Source: Nannocystis exedens
Lineage (GTDB): Bacteria > Myxococcota_A > Polyangia > Polyangiales > Polyangiaceae
Direction of reading: 5' to 3'
NCBI GenBank assembly: GCA_945861885.1
Contig: CAMAVR010000001.1
Location: forward strand, 1 to 64,000
Length of the DNA: 64,000 nt
Position numbers and translations under genes: made by a program
Notes under the pieces: generated by a model
Seen by the model: the letters and a program-made list of their open reading frames with translations, nothing else
Told to the model about the DNA's origin: nothing
The model's database searches: none
Part shown: positions 8,668 to 16,991 of the stretch, piece by piece
Layout: every line of letters starts with the position of its first letter
Numbering within the stretch: position 1 is the stretch's first letter

Positions 8668-9600
8668 TCATTGGAAGTCGCGGCGCTGGAAGATGACTGC
8701 GCTTACCGCTAGGAGCGCTGCTGTGTACAAGATTGCCTGAGTGCCGGCTAAGGCGACATAATTTCGAAGTGAAACGTCGGGCAGGTATCCGAGCAGAACC
8801 GGCCTTGGCGGCACGTAGGCCTGTAAATTCGGGAGAATTCGCGCAACGGCGCGCCCCATGGCGGCGATCGTTTCGCCAAACGATAGGGCAGGGAGATGCG
8901 CGAGCGTATCGGCCGACCGCCCGGCGATAAAAATGCCGGTCGCCAGAAGCGCAGTTAGAAACGGCGACGAAAACGACGCAAAAAGAGTCGCTACCGCAAT
9001 AACAATCCCAGCTTCGAAAAATGTCAGAAGCGCCTGAACAAGCACCAATTGGCGTTCGACCCCCGCAGTCGCGCTCAGGGCCGCCATTGCGACAAAATAG
9101 GCAATTGCGATCGTTGCTAATGCGAGTAATTGCGAGCGCTTGAGTAGCCAAAGTGAAAGTGCTACCGCAACAGTCGCGGCGCCAACACAAGCGCCAACAA
9201 CTGCCATATTTTGCCCTGTTTGGAGCGCCAAAACTGCGCACACCGTCCCCGCGTCGATCGCGATGAAGATTGTGATGGTTGCCAGCGTTCCGATAAATTT
9301 TCCGAGGACAAATTCGTATCGCCTAAGTTTACGCGTCAAAATCGGGAAAATCGTCTTCAATTCGACTTCGCGGTAGAGCGACGTCGCGCCAAGAATGATG
9401 GCGACAACCGATGCGTAGAGCGACAGCGATCCGGAGCCGATGTCGGCGATAACACGCGCGTCGGAGCCGAGCGAAAGCGTCGCGATGACAAGCGAGTACG
9501 CAACTGTCGCGAGCGCCACGCCGATTAGGCCAATCAAAATGCGGGCGCGTACCGCTTCACGGTACGTATTAAACGCGATTGCCCCAACTCGACGAATCAT
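8668..9600 (-). CDS. ABC-2 type transporter permease
   Basis: The 310-residue protein has six or more strongly hydrophobic segments and the ABC-2/NosY-like start (IAFNTYREAVRARILIG) followed by the SLYREVELKTIFPILTRKLRRYEFVLGK signature typical of these permeases. It should be an inner-membrane exporter subunit. No ATPase gene is adjacent, so its partner must be encoded elsewhere. It is the second gene of a probable four-gene (-) operon (lipid-kinase-like protein, permease, kamD, kamE), with only 18 bases to the gene upstream. Its substrate is unknown. Confidence 0.88.
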   Translation of the reverse strand: MIRRVGAIAFNTYREAVRARILIGLIGVALATVAYSLVIATLSLGSDARVIADIGSGSLSLYASVVAIILGATSLYREVELKTIFPILTRKLRRYEFVLGKFIGTLATITIFIAIDAGTVCAVLALQTGQNMAVVGACVGAATVAVALSLWLLKRSQLLALATIAIAYFVAMAALSATAGVERQLVLVQALLTFFEAGIVIAVATLFASFSSPFLTALLATGIFIAGRSADTLAHLPALSFGETIAAMGRAVARILPNLQAYVPPRPVLLGYLPDVSLRNYVALAGTQAILYTAALLAVSAVIFQRRDFQ

Positions 9601-9618
9601 CTGCGAACGGTATCAAAG

Positions 9619-10563
9619 TCAGCTGCACAAGAAATTGATTTTCTCGGCGACTTCGACTTCAAGTTCGGTGCCGCCTTCGTAAAGTTCGCCGTCGAACATG
9701 TAGGCAATCGGCTTATCTGACCGAAGAACTACGCGGCTCGCGGTCGCTTGATAAGCAACGCTCTCAGGGAGATTGCGCCCAAGCCAAATGTGCCCCAGGT
9801 AACGCGCGAGGCGCGCCGGAGTTGTCGTGACTCCGAGAATATGAAACGTATTCGGCTGTTCGTTGCAGCGCCAAAACGGGCGAAATCCGAAGCCGAGCTG
9901 CTCGACCGTGCCGCCGGCGACCGCGAGGTAAGATTTTGCCCCCCAATGTTTGCTCACTCCGTTTTCGTCGACCGTTATTGAGCCGACAAACGGTTGGGCG
10001 ACGCGCGATAACGTTGTACCGATGCCAATCGTGCCTCCAAGAGCCCGCACGAGAGTTGCCGCGGCCGTCAGCGGTGTCTGCTCACTACCGCGATAAAATT
10101 CAGCCAGAAAACGCTCAATAACGCCCGCCCCGAAAAGAAAGCCGTACCGCCCGGCGACTTTGAGGAGGTTTCGCGTCTCACGCCTCGCTACGCCACGATC
10201 GACCGCATTTAAAAGCGATTTGAGATGGCGTTCGGGGCAGCAGGCGCCGACTCCGACCGAATGGGCGACGATGTTCATCGTCCCACCGCTGAGCAGGGAA
10301 AATACCGGAACTGCGAGGCCGTGCGATCGGTATTCGTGAATCGTTTGAGTGACGGTCGTATGGATCGTTCCGTCGCCACCGACGACCGCGATGTGGCCTA
10401 TATTTTGGCTGCGAAAGTCCGCGATCGCCGCTTCCAAGTCGCTCATCGATCGCGTTTCGCGTACGGTGCCGCGGCCGCTCAAAATAGTGGCTAATGCCGC
10501 GCCACGTTTTGGATGTAGGCGGCTTTCTCGGCAATTTGCGTTTAGAATAAGGCCGATTGTCAT
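9619..10563 (-). CDS. Diacylglycerol/sphingosine kinase-like lipid kinase
   Basis: The 314-residue protein carries the DAGK catalytic-domain signature VVGGDGTIHTT near residue 80 and the following SLLSGGTMNIVAHS motif, equivalent to the P-G/GTxNxxA motif of diacylglycerol and sphingosine kinases. A C-terminal beta-rich domain ending in MFDGELYEGG also fits. It probably phosphorylates a membrane lipid with ATP. The start at 10563 was chosen because MTIGLILNANCRES matches the family start; 15 extra codons are possible upstream. It heads the probable operon toward kamDE and is divergent from ygfZ, with only 38 bases between the start codons. Confidence 0.85.
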   Translation of the reverse strand: MTIGLILNANCRESRLHPKRGAALATILSGRGTVRETRSMSDLEAAIADFRSQNIGHIAVVGGDGTIHTTVTQTIHEYRSHGLAVPVFSLLSGGTMNIVAHSVGVGACCPERHLKSLLNAVDRGVARRETRNLLKVAGRYGFLFGAGVIERFLAEFYRGSEQTPLTAAATLVRALGGTIGIGTTLSRVAQPFVGSITVDENGVSKHWGAKSYLAVAGGTVEQLGFGFRPFWRCNEQPNTFHILGVTTTPARLARYLGHIWLGRNLPESVAYQATASRVVLRSDKPIAYMFDGELYEGGTELEVEVAEKINFLCS

Positions 10564-10601
10564 GGTTGACGGTCTTGTGCGATCAACGGGAGACGGAATC
10601 A

Positions 10602-11534
10602 ATGGCAAAAGACGAGGCAGTCGAGCAAGCGGTCCACGCGGCGCGGACGGCGGTGTTGGTGGTGGGCGATGAAGAGCACTCCGTTTTACGTATCACAGGG
10701 GAGGATCGCACAACCTGGCTCAACGGCCTCGTGACATGCGATTTGGCCGGCGCAAAAGTTGGCGATGCGGCATACGGGCTTGCGGTGTCGGCAAAAGGGC
10801 GAGTGATCGCCGACATGACAATCGTGTTTCGCGAACGCGATGCGCTCGTTGTAGTGCCGCGATCGGCAGCAACCGAACTTCGAGCATCGCTGGAGCACTA
10901 TCTTGTGATGGAAGATGCCGAGATCGATCGTGAGATAGAAGGGTTTTCGATTTTTGTCGCACACGGCCCACGTTCGGCCGAAATTCTCGAGGCGGCGCGC
11001 GCGGCTGGAGGCTATGGCGGCCTCGTCGATGCGACCGGTCTCGGCGGGGCGATCGTTCTCGCCGACCACTCGAACGGGACTTTCTTGGCCGCAATTGCGG
11101 AAGTGACGGCTCGCGTGGGCGGTGTGATCGGGAGCCCGGCCGCGTGGGACGCGCTGCGGATTGAGCGCCAAGTAGTGAAATTTGGCAGAGAATTCGACAT
11201 GAAAACGTATCCGCAAGAGGCGGGGCTTGAAGCGCGCGCGATATCGTTTTCGAAAGGGTGCTACCTCGGGCAAGAGGTCGTCTGCATGCTCGAGCTGCGC
11301 GGTCACGTGAAGCGAAAAATCGTCGGGCTAAAAGTGTCGTCTGATGCGCTTCCGTCGATCGGAGCGCAAGTGTTTGACGAATCCGGTGCGAGCGTTGGCG
11401 CCGTCACAAGCGCATGTTTTAGCCCAACAAACGGAGCGATTTTGGCGCTCGCGATGGTCAAGCGAGCGGCAAGTGCAGCGGGGACACATCTTAAGATCGA
11501 TGGGTCGCCGGCCGAAGTTGTAGAGGCAAATTGA
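10602..11534 (+). CDS. ygfZ: YgfZ/GcvT-like folate-dependent Fe-S protein
   Basis: YgfZ supports assembly and repair of iron-sulfur enzymes such as MiaB, using tetrahydrofolate. The family signature K-G-C-Y-x-G-Q-E is intact as KGCYLGQEV, with the essential cysteine at about residue 220. The N-terminal LRITGEDRTTWLNGLVTCDL stretch is also typical. The protein is 310 residues long, the normal size. The ATG at 10602 is preceded by GAGACGGA, a reasonable ribosome site. The stop overlaps the maf start by one base (TGATG), so the pair is cotranslated. The strand is opposite to the kam operon. Confidence 0.92.
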   Translation: MAKDEAVEQAVHAARTAVLVVGDEEHSVLRITGEDRTTWLNGLVTCDLAGAKVGDAAYGLAVSAKGRVIADMTIVFRERDALVVVPRSAATELRASLEHYLVMEDAEIDREIEGFSIFVAHGPRSAEILEAARAAGGYGGLVDATGLGGAIVLADHSNGTFLAAIAEVTARVGGVIGSPAAWDALRIERQVVKFGREFDMKTYPQEAGLEARAISFSKGCYLGQEVVCMLELRGHVKRKIVGLKVSSDALPSIGAQVFDESGASVGAVTSACFSPTNGAILALAMVKRAASAAGTHLKIDGSPAEVVEAN

Positions 11535-12103
11535 TGAAGCAAGTAGTACTAGGAAGCGGCTCACCAAGGCGTCGCGAGATACTCGAAATGCTCGGCATTT
11601 CATGCACAATTCTTCGCCCCGATGTCGACGAAACTGTGAAGCCAGGCGAGCTTGCCGATGGCTATCTCGAGCGAATAGCGCGCGCAAAATTTGAAGCGGT
11701 TCGTCACCTCGTCGAGAGCGATCACCCGCTGCTCGTAGCCGACACTGTTGTCGTCGATCGCGGCGATATTTTCGGCAAGCCGGTCGATGCTGACGATGCC
11801 CTAAAGATGATTACCCGCTTATGCGGAAATGCGCACGAAACGAAAACGCGCTTTTTAATCGGAAAATCAGGGCAAATTTTGCACGAAGAGACAGTCACGA
11901 CCGCGCTCGTATTTCGGAGCGCGAGCGCCCAAGAACGGGCCGCGTATGTGGCAAGCGGCGAGTGGGTCGACCGAGCCGGAGGCTACGCGGTGCAAGGGCG
12001 GGCCTCAGGGTTTGTTGCGCGAATTGACGGTTCGTACACAAATGTCGTCGGCCTTCCAGCCTGCGAAGTTCTTGTGGCGCTGATGAAGCTTGGCTTTGCC
12101 TGA
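11534..12103 (+). CDS. maf: Maf-family nucleoside triphosphate pyrophosphatase
   Basis: This 189-residue protein hydrolyses non-canonical or excess nucleoside triphosphates (dTTP, UTP or modified pyrimidines) to monophosphates. The N-terminal SGSPRRREIL, the VADTVVVDRGDIFGKP loop and the C-terminal YAVQGRASGFV-GSYTNVVGLP signature are all present. They fit the YhdE (dTTP/UTP) branch. It is translationally coupled to ygfZ by TGATG. rnpB begins about 45 bases beyond its stop codon. Confidence 0.93.
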   Translation: MKQVVLGSGSPRRREILEMLGISCTILRPDVDETVKPGELADGYLERIARAKFEAVRHLVESDHPLLVADTVVVDRGDIFGKPVDADDALKMITRLCGNAHETKTRFLIGKSGQILHEETVTTALVFRSASAQERAAYVASGEWVDRAGGYAVQGRASGFVARIDGSYTNVVGLPACEVLVALMKLGFA

Positions 12104-12146
12104 GCTGATCCCTTGCAATGATCGAGCAGAGATGTAACGCTCACCG

Positions 12147-12555
12147 GGTTGACGCCATTCAGGCGATCGCCGGCGAGGCTATTTTAGCCCCGCGGGAGGA
12201 AAGTCCGAGCTCCAAAGAGTGCGATGCCGGGTAACGCCCGGTCGCGGTAACGCGGAGGATAGTGCCACAGAAAAGAGACCGCCTATACTTTTCGAAGCAT
12301 AGGTAAGGGTGAAAAGGTGGTGTAAGAGACCACCGCGTCGGCGGTAACGTCGGCGGCATGGAAAACCCCATCGGGAGCAAGGCCGCGTAGGCGGGCGTGT
12401 CACCTTTGCGAAAGCGAAGGTGGCAAAGAGCGACTCGCTCGAGTCCGCGGGTTGGCTGCTTGAGGCAAACGGCAACGTTTGCCCTAGAGGAATGATTGTC
12501 GCTGCGCAAAGGTGACCAAGCGCAGAACAGAACTCGGCTTATGAATCCGTCAACC
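12147..12555 (+). ncRNA. rnpB: RNase P RNA, bacterial type A
   Basis: The sequence carries the universal bacterial RNase P cores: GAGGAAAGTCCGAGCTCC (P4, 5' side), CCACAGAAAAGAGACCGCC, AAGGGTGAAAAGGTGGTGTAAGAGACCACC, GGAATGATTGTCG and the 3' core ACAGAACTCGGCTTAT. The ends were set by the P1 helix, where GGTTGACG at 12147-12154 pairs with CGTCAACC at 12548-12555. This RNA is the catalytic subunit that matures tRNA 5' ends. An apparent 213-codon antisense frame over this region is an accident of the RNA gene. Confidence 0.97.
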
Positions 12556-12557
12556 AC

Positions 12558-12596
12558 CTGCCCGGTGCTTTCGAGCTCGGGCAGTGTGCTTTTGTG
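12558..12596 (+). terminator. Probable terminator of rnpB
   Basis: CTGCCCG at 12558-12564 pairs with CGGGCAG at 12578-12584, with an inner GCT-TTCG-AGC stem-loop, followed by TGTGCTTTTG. It starts three bases after the P1 helix of RNase P RNA. Confidence 0.7.
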
Positions 12597-12856
12597 CGTG
12601 GACGTTGCCCGTTGCTGCGAGGCCGTCGAGGTCCCGTTGCGGCGCAGATTCAAAGCACTTGTGTGGTTGGATCTATCATTCAGTTGCGTTCGAATTTTGA
12701 ACAAGAAAAGGCAATTTATTTCGAAGACGAAGTCGAAATGGCATCGCCAGGTTGCGCGCCAAAAAACGATTGGTAAGTGGGCTCTGTTCGCTCGGTTCAC
12801 GAGTGATCGGCACAGGCCTCTTTCTTATCTTTTCTTTGCTTCGGAGCGCTTAAAAA

Positions 12857-13360
12857 ATGTCCTATCTTATGAGAAACGGCGCGCGCGCTGTTCTTCAGTG
12901 CGCCACGCTGTTTGCGTTCGCGTCGTGCGGAGCTGGGGCGTCGACATCACCGCCACAAGGTGATGGAAGCGGCGCTTCAGTCATCATCGCGCATGACCCG
13001 GATGGCGGCGTGATGACAGGCCATCGTTGTGACGACATGCCAACGGTAGCATGCTCGGATCGCACGCTGATTCGATGCGACATCAAGACAAACACGTGGC
13101 ACTGCGATGAAGGCGGGCGACCGACATCTGGGCTCTCGTGCTTTACGCACGGCTTTTTTCCGTGCCCGGCCGACCATCAAGTCGGGTGCGACCACACGGT
13201 GAACCGTTGGGCTTGCGAAGACTTGTCAAAGACTGACGGTCAAGCTCTGCCGCACTTCGGCATACCGTGTGATCACGAGCCGATCGCACTCGTATGCGGG
13301 CTCACGCGTACCGCAAAATGCGATACCAATTCCAATACGTGGAAGTGCGTCGCTCGCTGA
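12857..13360 (+). CDS. Secreted Cys-rich lipoprotein with three C-x7-C-x7-C-x8-C modules
   Basis: The 167-residue product has a short basic N-terminus, a hydrophobic stretch and a lipobox-like FASC at about residue 24, so it is probably a lipoprotein. After a linker it consists of three tandem modules with four cysteines each, spaced C-x7/8-C-x7-C-x8-C and ending in a Trp two residues before the last Cys (NTWHC, NRWAC, NTWKC). A fourth copy of the same module is in the next gene. The cysteines probably form disulfides outside the cell. No known family was recognised. It is followed 38 bases later by the next module-bearing gene on the same strand. Confidence 0.75.
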   Translation: MSYLMRNGARAVLQCATLFAFASCGAGASTSPPQGDGSGASVIIAHDPDGGVMTGHRCDDMPTVACSDRTLIRCDIKTNTWHCDEGGRPTSGLSCFTHGFFPCPADHQVGCDHTVNRWACEDLSKTDGQALPHFGIPCDHEPIALVCGLTRTAKCDTNSNTWKCVAR

Positions 13361-13398
13361 CGCGTGACGGTTATTGCTGCTTTTCTTAGGAGTCGGAC

Positions 13399-14004
13399 AT
13401 GTCGAGACAATCGCGGTTTTTAAAGATTATTTGCCCATCGTTGTCGCTAACTGCGATCGCATGTTCGGGCTCACAAGAGTCGGTTTTTCACAACGACCAC
13501 GTTGGCGCGAAGGCAGTTGACCCGACCATCGCGTGCACAGAAGATGCACAAATTCGTTGCGAGGCCGGCCTCACTCAAGCGTGCAACACGGAGAAAAATG
13601 TTTGGGGATGCGCGATCGAAAAAGACGCCCCGAAGAGCCTCGCCGGAAAGTGGTTTGGCAAAAGCGGCGACACAAATGGTTTTTTCGGGTCGCTTGAATA
13701 TGAAGTTGCCGAGCTCGTTTTAACTGACAATGCCAAAGATGACGGCTTCCGTTTCACCGCAACATTTGATGACGGCCTAAACGAAACGAATGTAAGCGGT
13801 TGGTACACGATCAACTTTAATAAGATTACGTTTCACTATCAAAGCGATCGAGCGAGGGGCATCCCACACGATCAAGTTGTCACTTTGGATCATTTCACGA
13901 AAAGCGAATTTGTGATTCGCTCGTTGTCGGAGCCGGAATTGGAGGTCGGAAAATTTGAGCGAATCGTCTCGGACGAACAGCTCGATCGCTTGCTGGGGCA
14001 ATAA
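13399..14004 (+). CDS. Lipoprotein with one Cys module and a lipocalin-like domain
   Basis: The 201-residue protein begins with a lipoprotein signal (lipobox TAIAC, Cys about residue 22). It then has one C-x7-C-x7-C-x8-C module ending in NVWGC, the same as the three modules of the preceding gene. The remaining 130 residues (LAGKWFGKSG...FTATFDDGLNETNVSGWYTINFNKITF) look like a small beta-barrel of the kind seen in lipocalin-like proteins; that is an inference from the GxW start and strand pattern. An AGGAGTCGG ribosome site precedes the ATG. It probably forms an operon with its upstream neighbour, and both are likely surface proteins. Confidence 0.75.
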   Translation: MSRQSRFLKIICPSLSLTAIACSGSQESVFHNDHVGAKAVDPTIACTEDAQIRCEAGLTQACNTEKNVWGCAIEKDAPKSLAGKWFGKSGDTNGFFGSLEYEVAELVLTDNAKDDGFRFTATFDDGLNETNVSGWYTINFNKITFHYQSDRARGIPHDQVVTLDHFTKSEFVIRSLSEPELEVGKFERIVSDEQLDRLLGQ

Positions 14005-14087
14005 GCTCGCGCATTGAAGCGCAAAAAAAGGTCACTTATCACGAACACGTTTTTAACGGTTTTTCTTAAGCACACACAGGGAATAAA

Positions 14088-15323
14088 ATGAAGAAGTTGG
14101 CTTGGTTGGCATTGACGGTTGGGTTTACAGCGGCGTGTTCGGGAACGAGCAGCATTGACGAGCAGTCGCCCGACGTGGAAGGCGCGCAAGGCGCAGAGCC
14201 GGAGGCCGATCGAATCGCGCCGAAGGACGATCCGCGCAAGCTGATCCCAGAGGCGACATTCGCGCTGAAAGATGTCGTGTCGAAAGACGACGTCGGGAAG
14301 ACGTTTATGGTCCCCGAGGAGCGCATGCCGTACCCGGATACGTACTGGCCGTTCACCCAGGGCGGCGTCGACGCCGTATGGCTCACAGGGAGCGCTTCGC
14401 CGCTCGAGAAGTTCGTTCGTCAGGTCAGTCCTGGGAGCTTGAGCGCGGCGAAGCAGTGGGAGCATGCTAACCACGGCAAAGGCCTTCCAGGCGTCGCCGA
14501 GTGGTTCGGTCACTGCCCCGGTTGGGCAGCGGCGGCCGTCACTGGCAATACCGTTCGTCACCCGGTTAACGCGATGTTCCAGGGCGGCCGGATGGTCGAG
14601 TGCACAGCTGGCAGCGCCGGCTGCGAAACATATCAGATCGGCGACATCAACGCGCTTGCGGCCGAAACCTATGTCGACGCCGACAGCGACTTTATCGGCG
14701 CGCGATGCGACACGAAACCGACCGACATCAAGCTCGATGCGTTCGGCCGTATCGTTCGCGAGCAGGGCGGCGGCGGCTGCCAGGGGTTGAACGCAGGTTC
14801 GCTCATGGTTGTTTTGGCGCACAGGCTCAAGATGGCGAGCCTGCCATTCGTCATCAACGCGCAGACGCCACGGAACACCGACGAGATTTGGAATCAGCCG
14901 GCGGCTGGTTACAAGGTCTACCGTTATCAGACGGTGACGATGGAGCAGGCGGCGCAACTCGTGTCGCAAGGCGTGACGCACCGCGGGTATCAGTGGAACA
15001 GCGCGGCGAAGGCGTTCGCATTCGTCGAAATTGGTCTCTACTGGATCACCGAGAACGGCCCGAACACGCGCCTTGTGTCGGGGCGTAAGTCGATGAAAGA
15101 GACGAAGATGTCTGCAATTCTCGAGCTCGATAGCCCGACGAATTCGCAGATCATCGGCGGCGAGTACCTCCCAGATGCAAGCCGCGGCGAGTCGCGGCTA
15201 AGCGTCGCGCCGTTCGCATGGACGGCGAAAGGCCCAGGGCCAGACAACGGCGGCGGCAGCGACGGTCACAATCCGCACATCAGGTCGAGCCTGGTGCAGC
15301 AGTTGATCGAGTTGGGCAAGTAG
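14088..15323 (+). CDS. Transglutaminase-elicitor-like lipoprotein
   Basis: The 411-residue protein has a lipoprotein signal (TAACSG, Cys 17). The central part resembles the transglutaminase elicitor family (PF16683, GP42-like) known from oomycetes and some bacteria. It shows a conserved WFGHCPGWAAAAV segment around residues 139-151 whose Cys would be the nucleophile, an internal YQIGDINALAAETY region and a later HRGYQW stretch. If correct it would crosslink or deamidate proteins outside the cell. The assignment rests on motif memory only. It follows the two Cys-module lipoproteins on the same strand and ends at a strong bidirectional terminator. Confidence 0.6.
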   Translation: MKKLAWLALTVGFTAACSGTSSIDEQSPDVEGAQGAEPEADRIAPKDDPRKLIPEATFALKDVVSKDDVGKTFMVPEERMPYPDTYWPFTQGGVDAVWLTGSASPLEKFVRQVSPGSLSAAKQWEHANHGKGLPGVAEWFGHCPGWAAAAVTGNTVRHPVNAMFQGGRMVECTAGSAGCETYQIGDINALAAETYVDADSDFIGARCDTKPTDIKLDAFGRIVREQGGGGCQGLNAGSLMVVLAHRLKMASLPFVINAQTPRNTDEIWNQPAAGYKVYRYQTVTMEQAAQLVSQGVTHRGYQWNSAAKAFAFVEIGLYWITENGPNTRLVSGRKSMKETKMSAILELDSPTNSQIIGGEYLPDASRGESRLSVAPFAWTAKGPGPDNGGGSDGHNPHIRSSLVQQLIELGK

Positions 15324-15331
15324 TGAAAATG

Positions 15332-15351
15332 CCGGCGGCTTAGGTCGCCGG
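15332..15351 (+). terminator. Stem-loop after the transglutaminase-like gene
   Basis: CCGGCG at 15332-15337 pairs with CGCCGG at 15346-15351 around an eight-base loop, eight bases after the stop codon at 15323. No clear T-run follows, so it may act with the next hairpin. Confidence 0.45.
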
Positions 15352-15361
15352 TTAAACGACG

Positions 15362-15388
15362 AACGGCGGGAGGTAATCTCCCGCCGTT
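15362..15388. terminator. Bidirectional terminator between convergent genes
   Basis: AACGGCGGGAG at 15362-15372 pairs perfectly with CTCCCGCCGTT at 15378-15388 around GTAAT. It lies between the convergent transglutaminase-like gene and erpA, where it can serve both. Confidence 0.75.
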
Positions 15389-15416
15389 ACTGTGTTGTAC
15401 GATCCCGCAGTGCAAT

Positions 15417-15740
15417 TTAGACTGAGAAAGACGAGCCGCAGCCGCAGCTGCCTTTGCTTGTCGGATTGTTGAACTTGAACCCTGACCCGTGCACCCCTTC
15501 GACGTAGTCGATCTCGGTTTCTGTCAGGTATTGGTAGCTGAGTGGATCGACGTAAAGCTTCACGCCGTTGCACTCGAAGGTTTCGTCGATCTCGTTGACC
15601 GCATCTTCAAAATAGAGGTCGTACGTGAAGCCTGCGCAGCCGCCGCCGATGACGCGAAGGCGTAGCCCTTGGCCATCAAGCGCTTCGGAACAGGCGATTT
15701 CTTTGACTTTTGAGGCGGCTTTTTCGGTGATTGTAACCAT
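15417..15740 (-). CDS. erpA: A-type iron-sulfur cluster insertion protein
   Basis: This 107-residue protein belongs to the HesB/IscA/ErpA family, which hands Fe-S clusters to apoproteins in the cytoplasm. The three cluster-ligand cysteines are at C35 (GGGCAGFTY) and C99 and C101 (KGSCGCGSSF), exactly as in the family. ErpA is chosen over IscA on overall resemblance, but the two are hard to separate by eye. It stands alone, without iscSU, and is divergent from the lipoprotein at 15871. Confidence 0.9.
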   Translation of the reverse strand: MVTITEKAASKVKEIACSEALDGQGLRLRVIGGGCAGFTYDLYFEDAVNEIDETFECNGVKLYVDPLSYQYLTETEIDYVEGVHGSGFKFNNPTSKGSCGCGSSFSV

Positions 15741-15870
15741 AGTTGCTCCCTACACGTAATATGACCCGCATTGGGACTTATGCCAAGAGGCAGTTTTTTC
15801 GCCCATTTGCCCTGATCCGCGTATCGTTTGGCCGGTATCCGGGGGTTTTTCCGGCAACCGAGGGGGCGTA

Positions 15871-16872
15871 ATGATGCGAAAAATCGGGGCGGCAAGTTTC
15901 GGACTTGGCTGCGTAGTGATCGTCGCTTGTTATGCGTTTGCTAGCTGTGGCGGAAGCGCCGGCGGTAGCGACCACGACGTCGATGCCGCTCTGATACCGC
16001 TCGGGCCGCGAATCAATCTGGTCGTCGCGTCGCCAGACTTGGGCGAGGTGAGGGTCTGTTTTAAGGCGCCGAGCGGATTTGTCGCCGGTGCCGATGCTCC
16101 CGTTCCGGCTCCACCAGAAACGTCGCTCAAGACCGGTACCGGTGCACCGGTGTATATTTCCAACGAAGCGTTTAGCAAACTGACGGGCGTTGAGTTGACG
16201 CCATACGTTGTCAAAGCAGACGCGACCGGCTCATGCACCGAGATAGTTGGTGCTGGCACTACGGCGAATGTCGTGGCCACTTTGCCCGCCGTTCCGGCGA
16301 ATACTTTCGCGTCAGGAAAAAGCTACGTTGCGGCGATTATCGGATGTTTTTTAGAAGGAACGTACAGCGGCGATTGCGGAGGTGGCCCCCGTGACCTCCG
16401 TACGCCCGGCCTCCAGGTGATTGAAGTCGACAGCTCGACGATCGTCCCCGCGGGTAGTATCAGCGCTCAGTTTATCGAATTGTATCTTCCAGGATATGCC
16501 AATCTTTTCAGCGGCGCAGGGATTCTATCGGCAGAATTCACCAGCGGCGGGGATGACGCGGGCGCAGCGATCGAGCTTCTCAACAGCGATAATAATATTC
16601 AGTACGGCGGTCCGCCGGAGCCTTCGCCGGCACTGCCGATTTCGCTTTCTAAGAAGATGAACTTTACGATCAAGATTCGAGGGGGTGGACCGGTTGCCAG
16701 TTCGCTCGACGTCATGGCATGGGCGGTGCCCGGTGGGTATACAGGTCAAGACGCCTACTTTTTATCAGAGCACCGTTACGTATTTATGATGCTCCCAGAG
16801 AAGTATGGGAGGGATCGGCAGTACCCAGGACTTATCGCATTTCGAAGCGATTTTGACCGCAAAGCGCAGTAG
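15871..16872 (+). CDS. Lipoprotein, DUF4397-like, first of a tandem pair
   Basis: The 333-residue protein has a lipoprotein signal (AFASCGG, Cys about residue 26). The mature part starts with GPRINLVVASPDLGEVRVCFKA, a pattern close to the DUF4397 beta-sandwich repeats (xRvihaSPdap). Later parts such as YVVKADATGSC and SGKSYVAAIIGC correspond segment by segment to the next gene, so the two are paralogs from a tandem duplication. It is likely a periplasmic or surface protein of unknown role. AGGGGGCG precedes the ATG ATG start. Confidence 0.7.
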   Translation: MMRKIGAASFGLGCVVIVACYAFASCGGSAGGSDHDVDAALIPLGPRINLVVASPDLGEVRVCFKAPSGFVAGADAPVPAPPETSLKTGTGAPVYISNEAFSKLTGVELTPYVVKADATGSCTEIVGAGTTANVVATLPAVPANTFASGKSYVAAIIGCFLEGTYSGDCGGGPRDLRTPGLQVIEVDSSTIVPAGSISAQFIELYLPGYANLFSGAGILSAEFTSGGDDAGAAIELLNSDNNIQYGGPPEPSPALPISLSKKMNFTIKIRGGGPVASSLDVMAWAVPGGYTGQDAYFLSEHRYVFMMLPEKYGRDRQYPGLIAFRSDFDRKAQ

Positions 16873-16991
16873 GGCGCGCATCGCGATCTCGCTTGGGGAC
16901 TTTGGGTAAAAGTTGTTTTTTTTCGCCTCTGTGGCGGATTTGGCATAAGTTTCCGCACCGGCGGCCTTTTTTGTCGTTGGGAGGATTTGGA

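Noticed and set aside
12159..12800. A 213-codon open frame on the minus strand
   Set aside because: It is antisense to RNase P RNA, whose conserved cores are unmistakable; the frame has no protein-like motifs.
13890..14981. A 363-codon minus-strand frame
   Set aside because: It overlaps two plus-strand lipoprotein genes almost completely, is Arg/His-rich as expected of a shadow frame, and has no recognisable domain.
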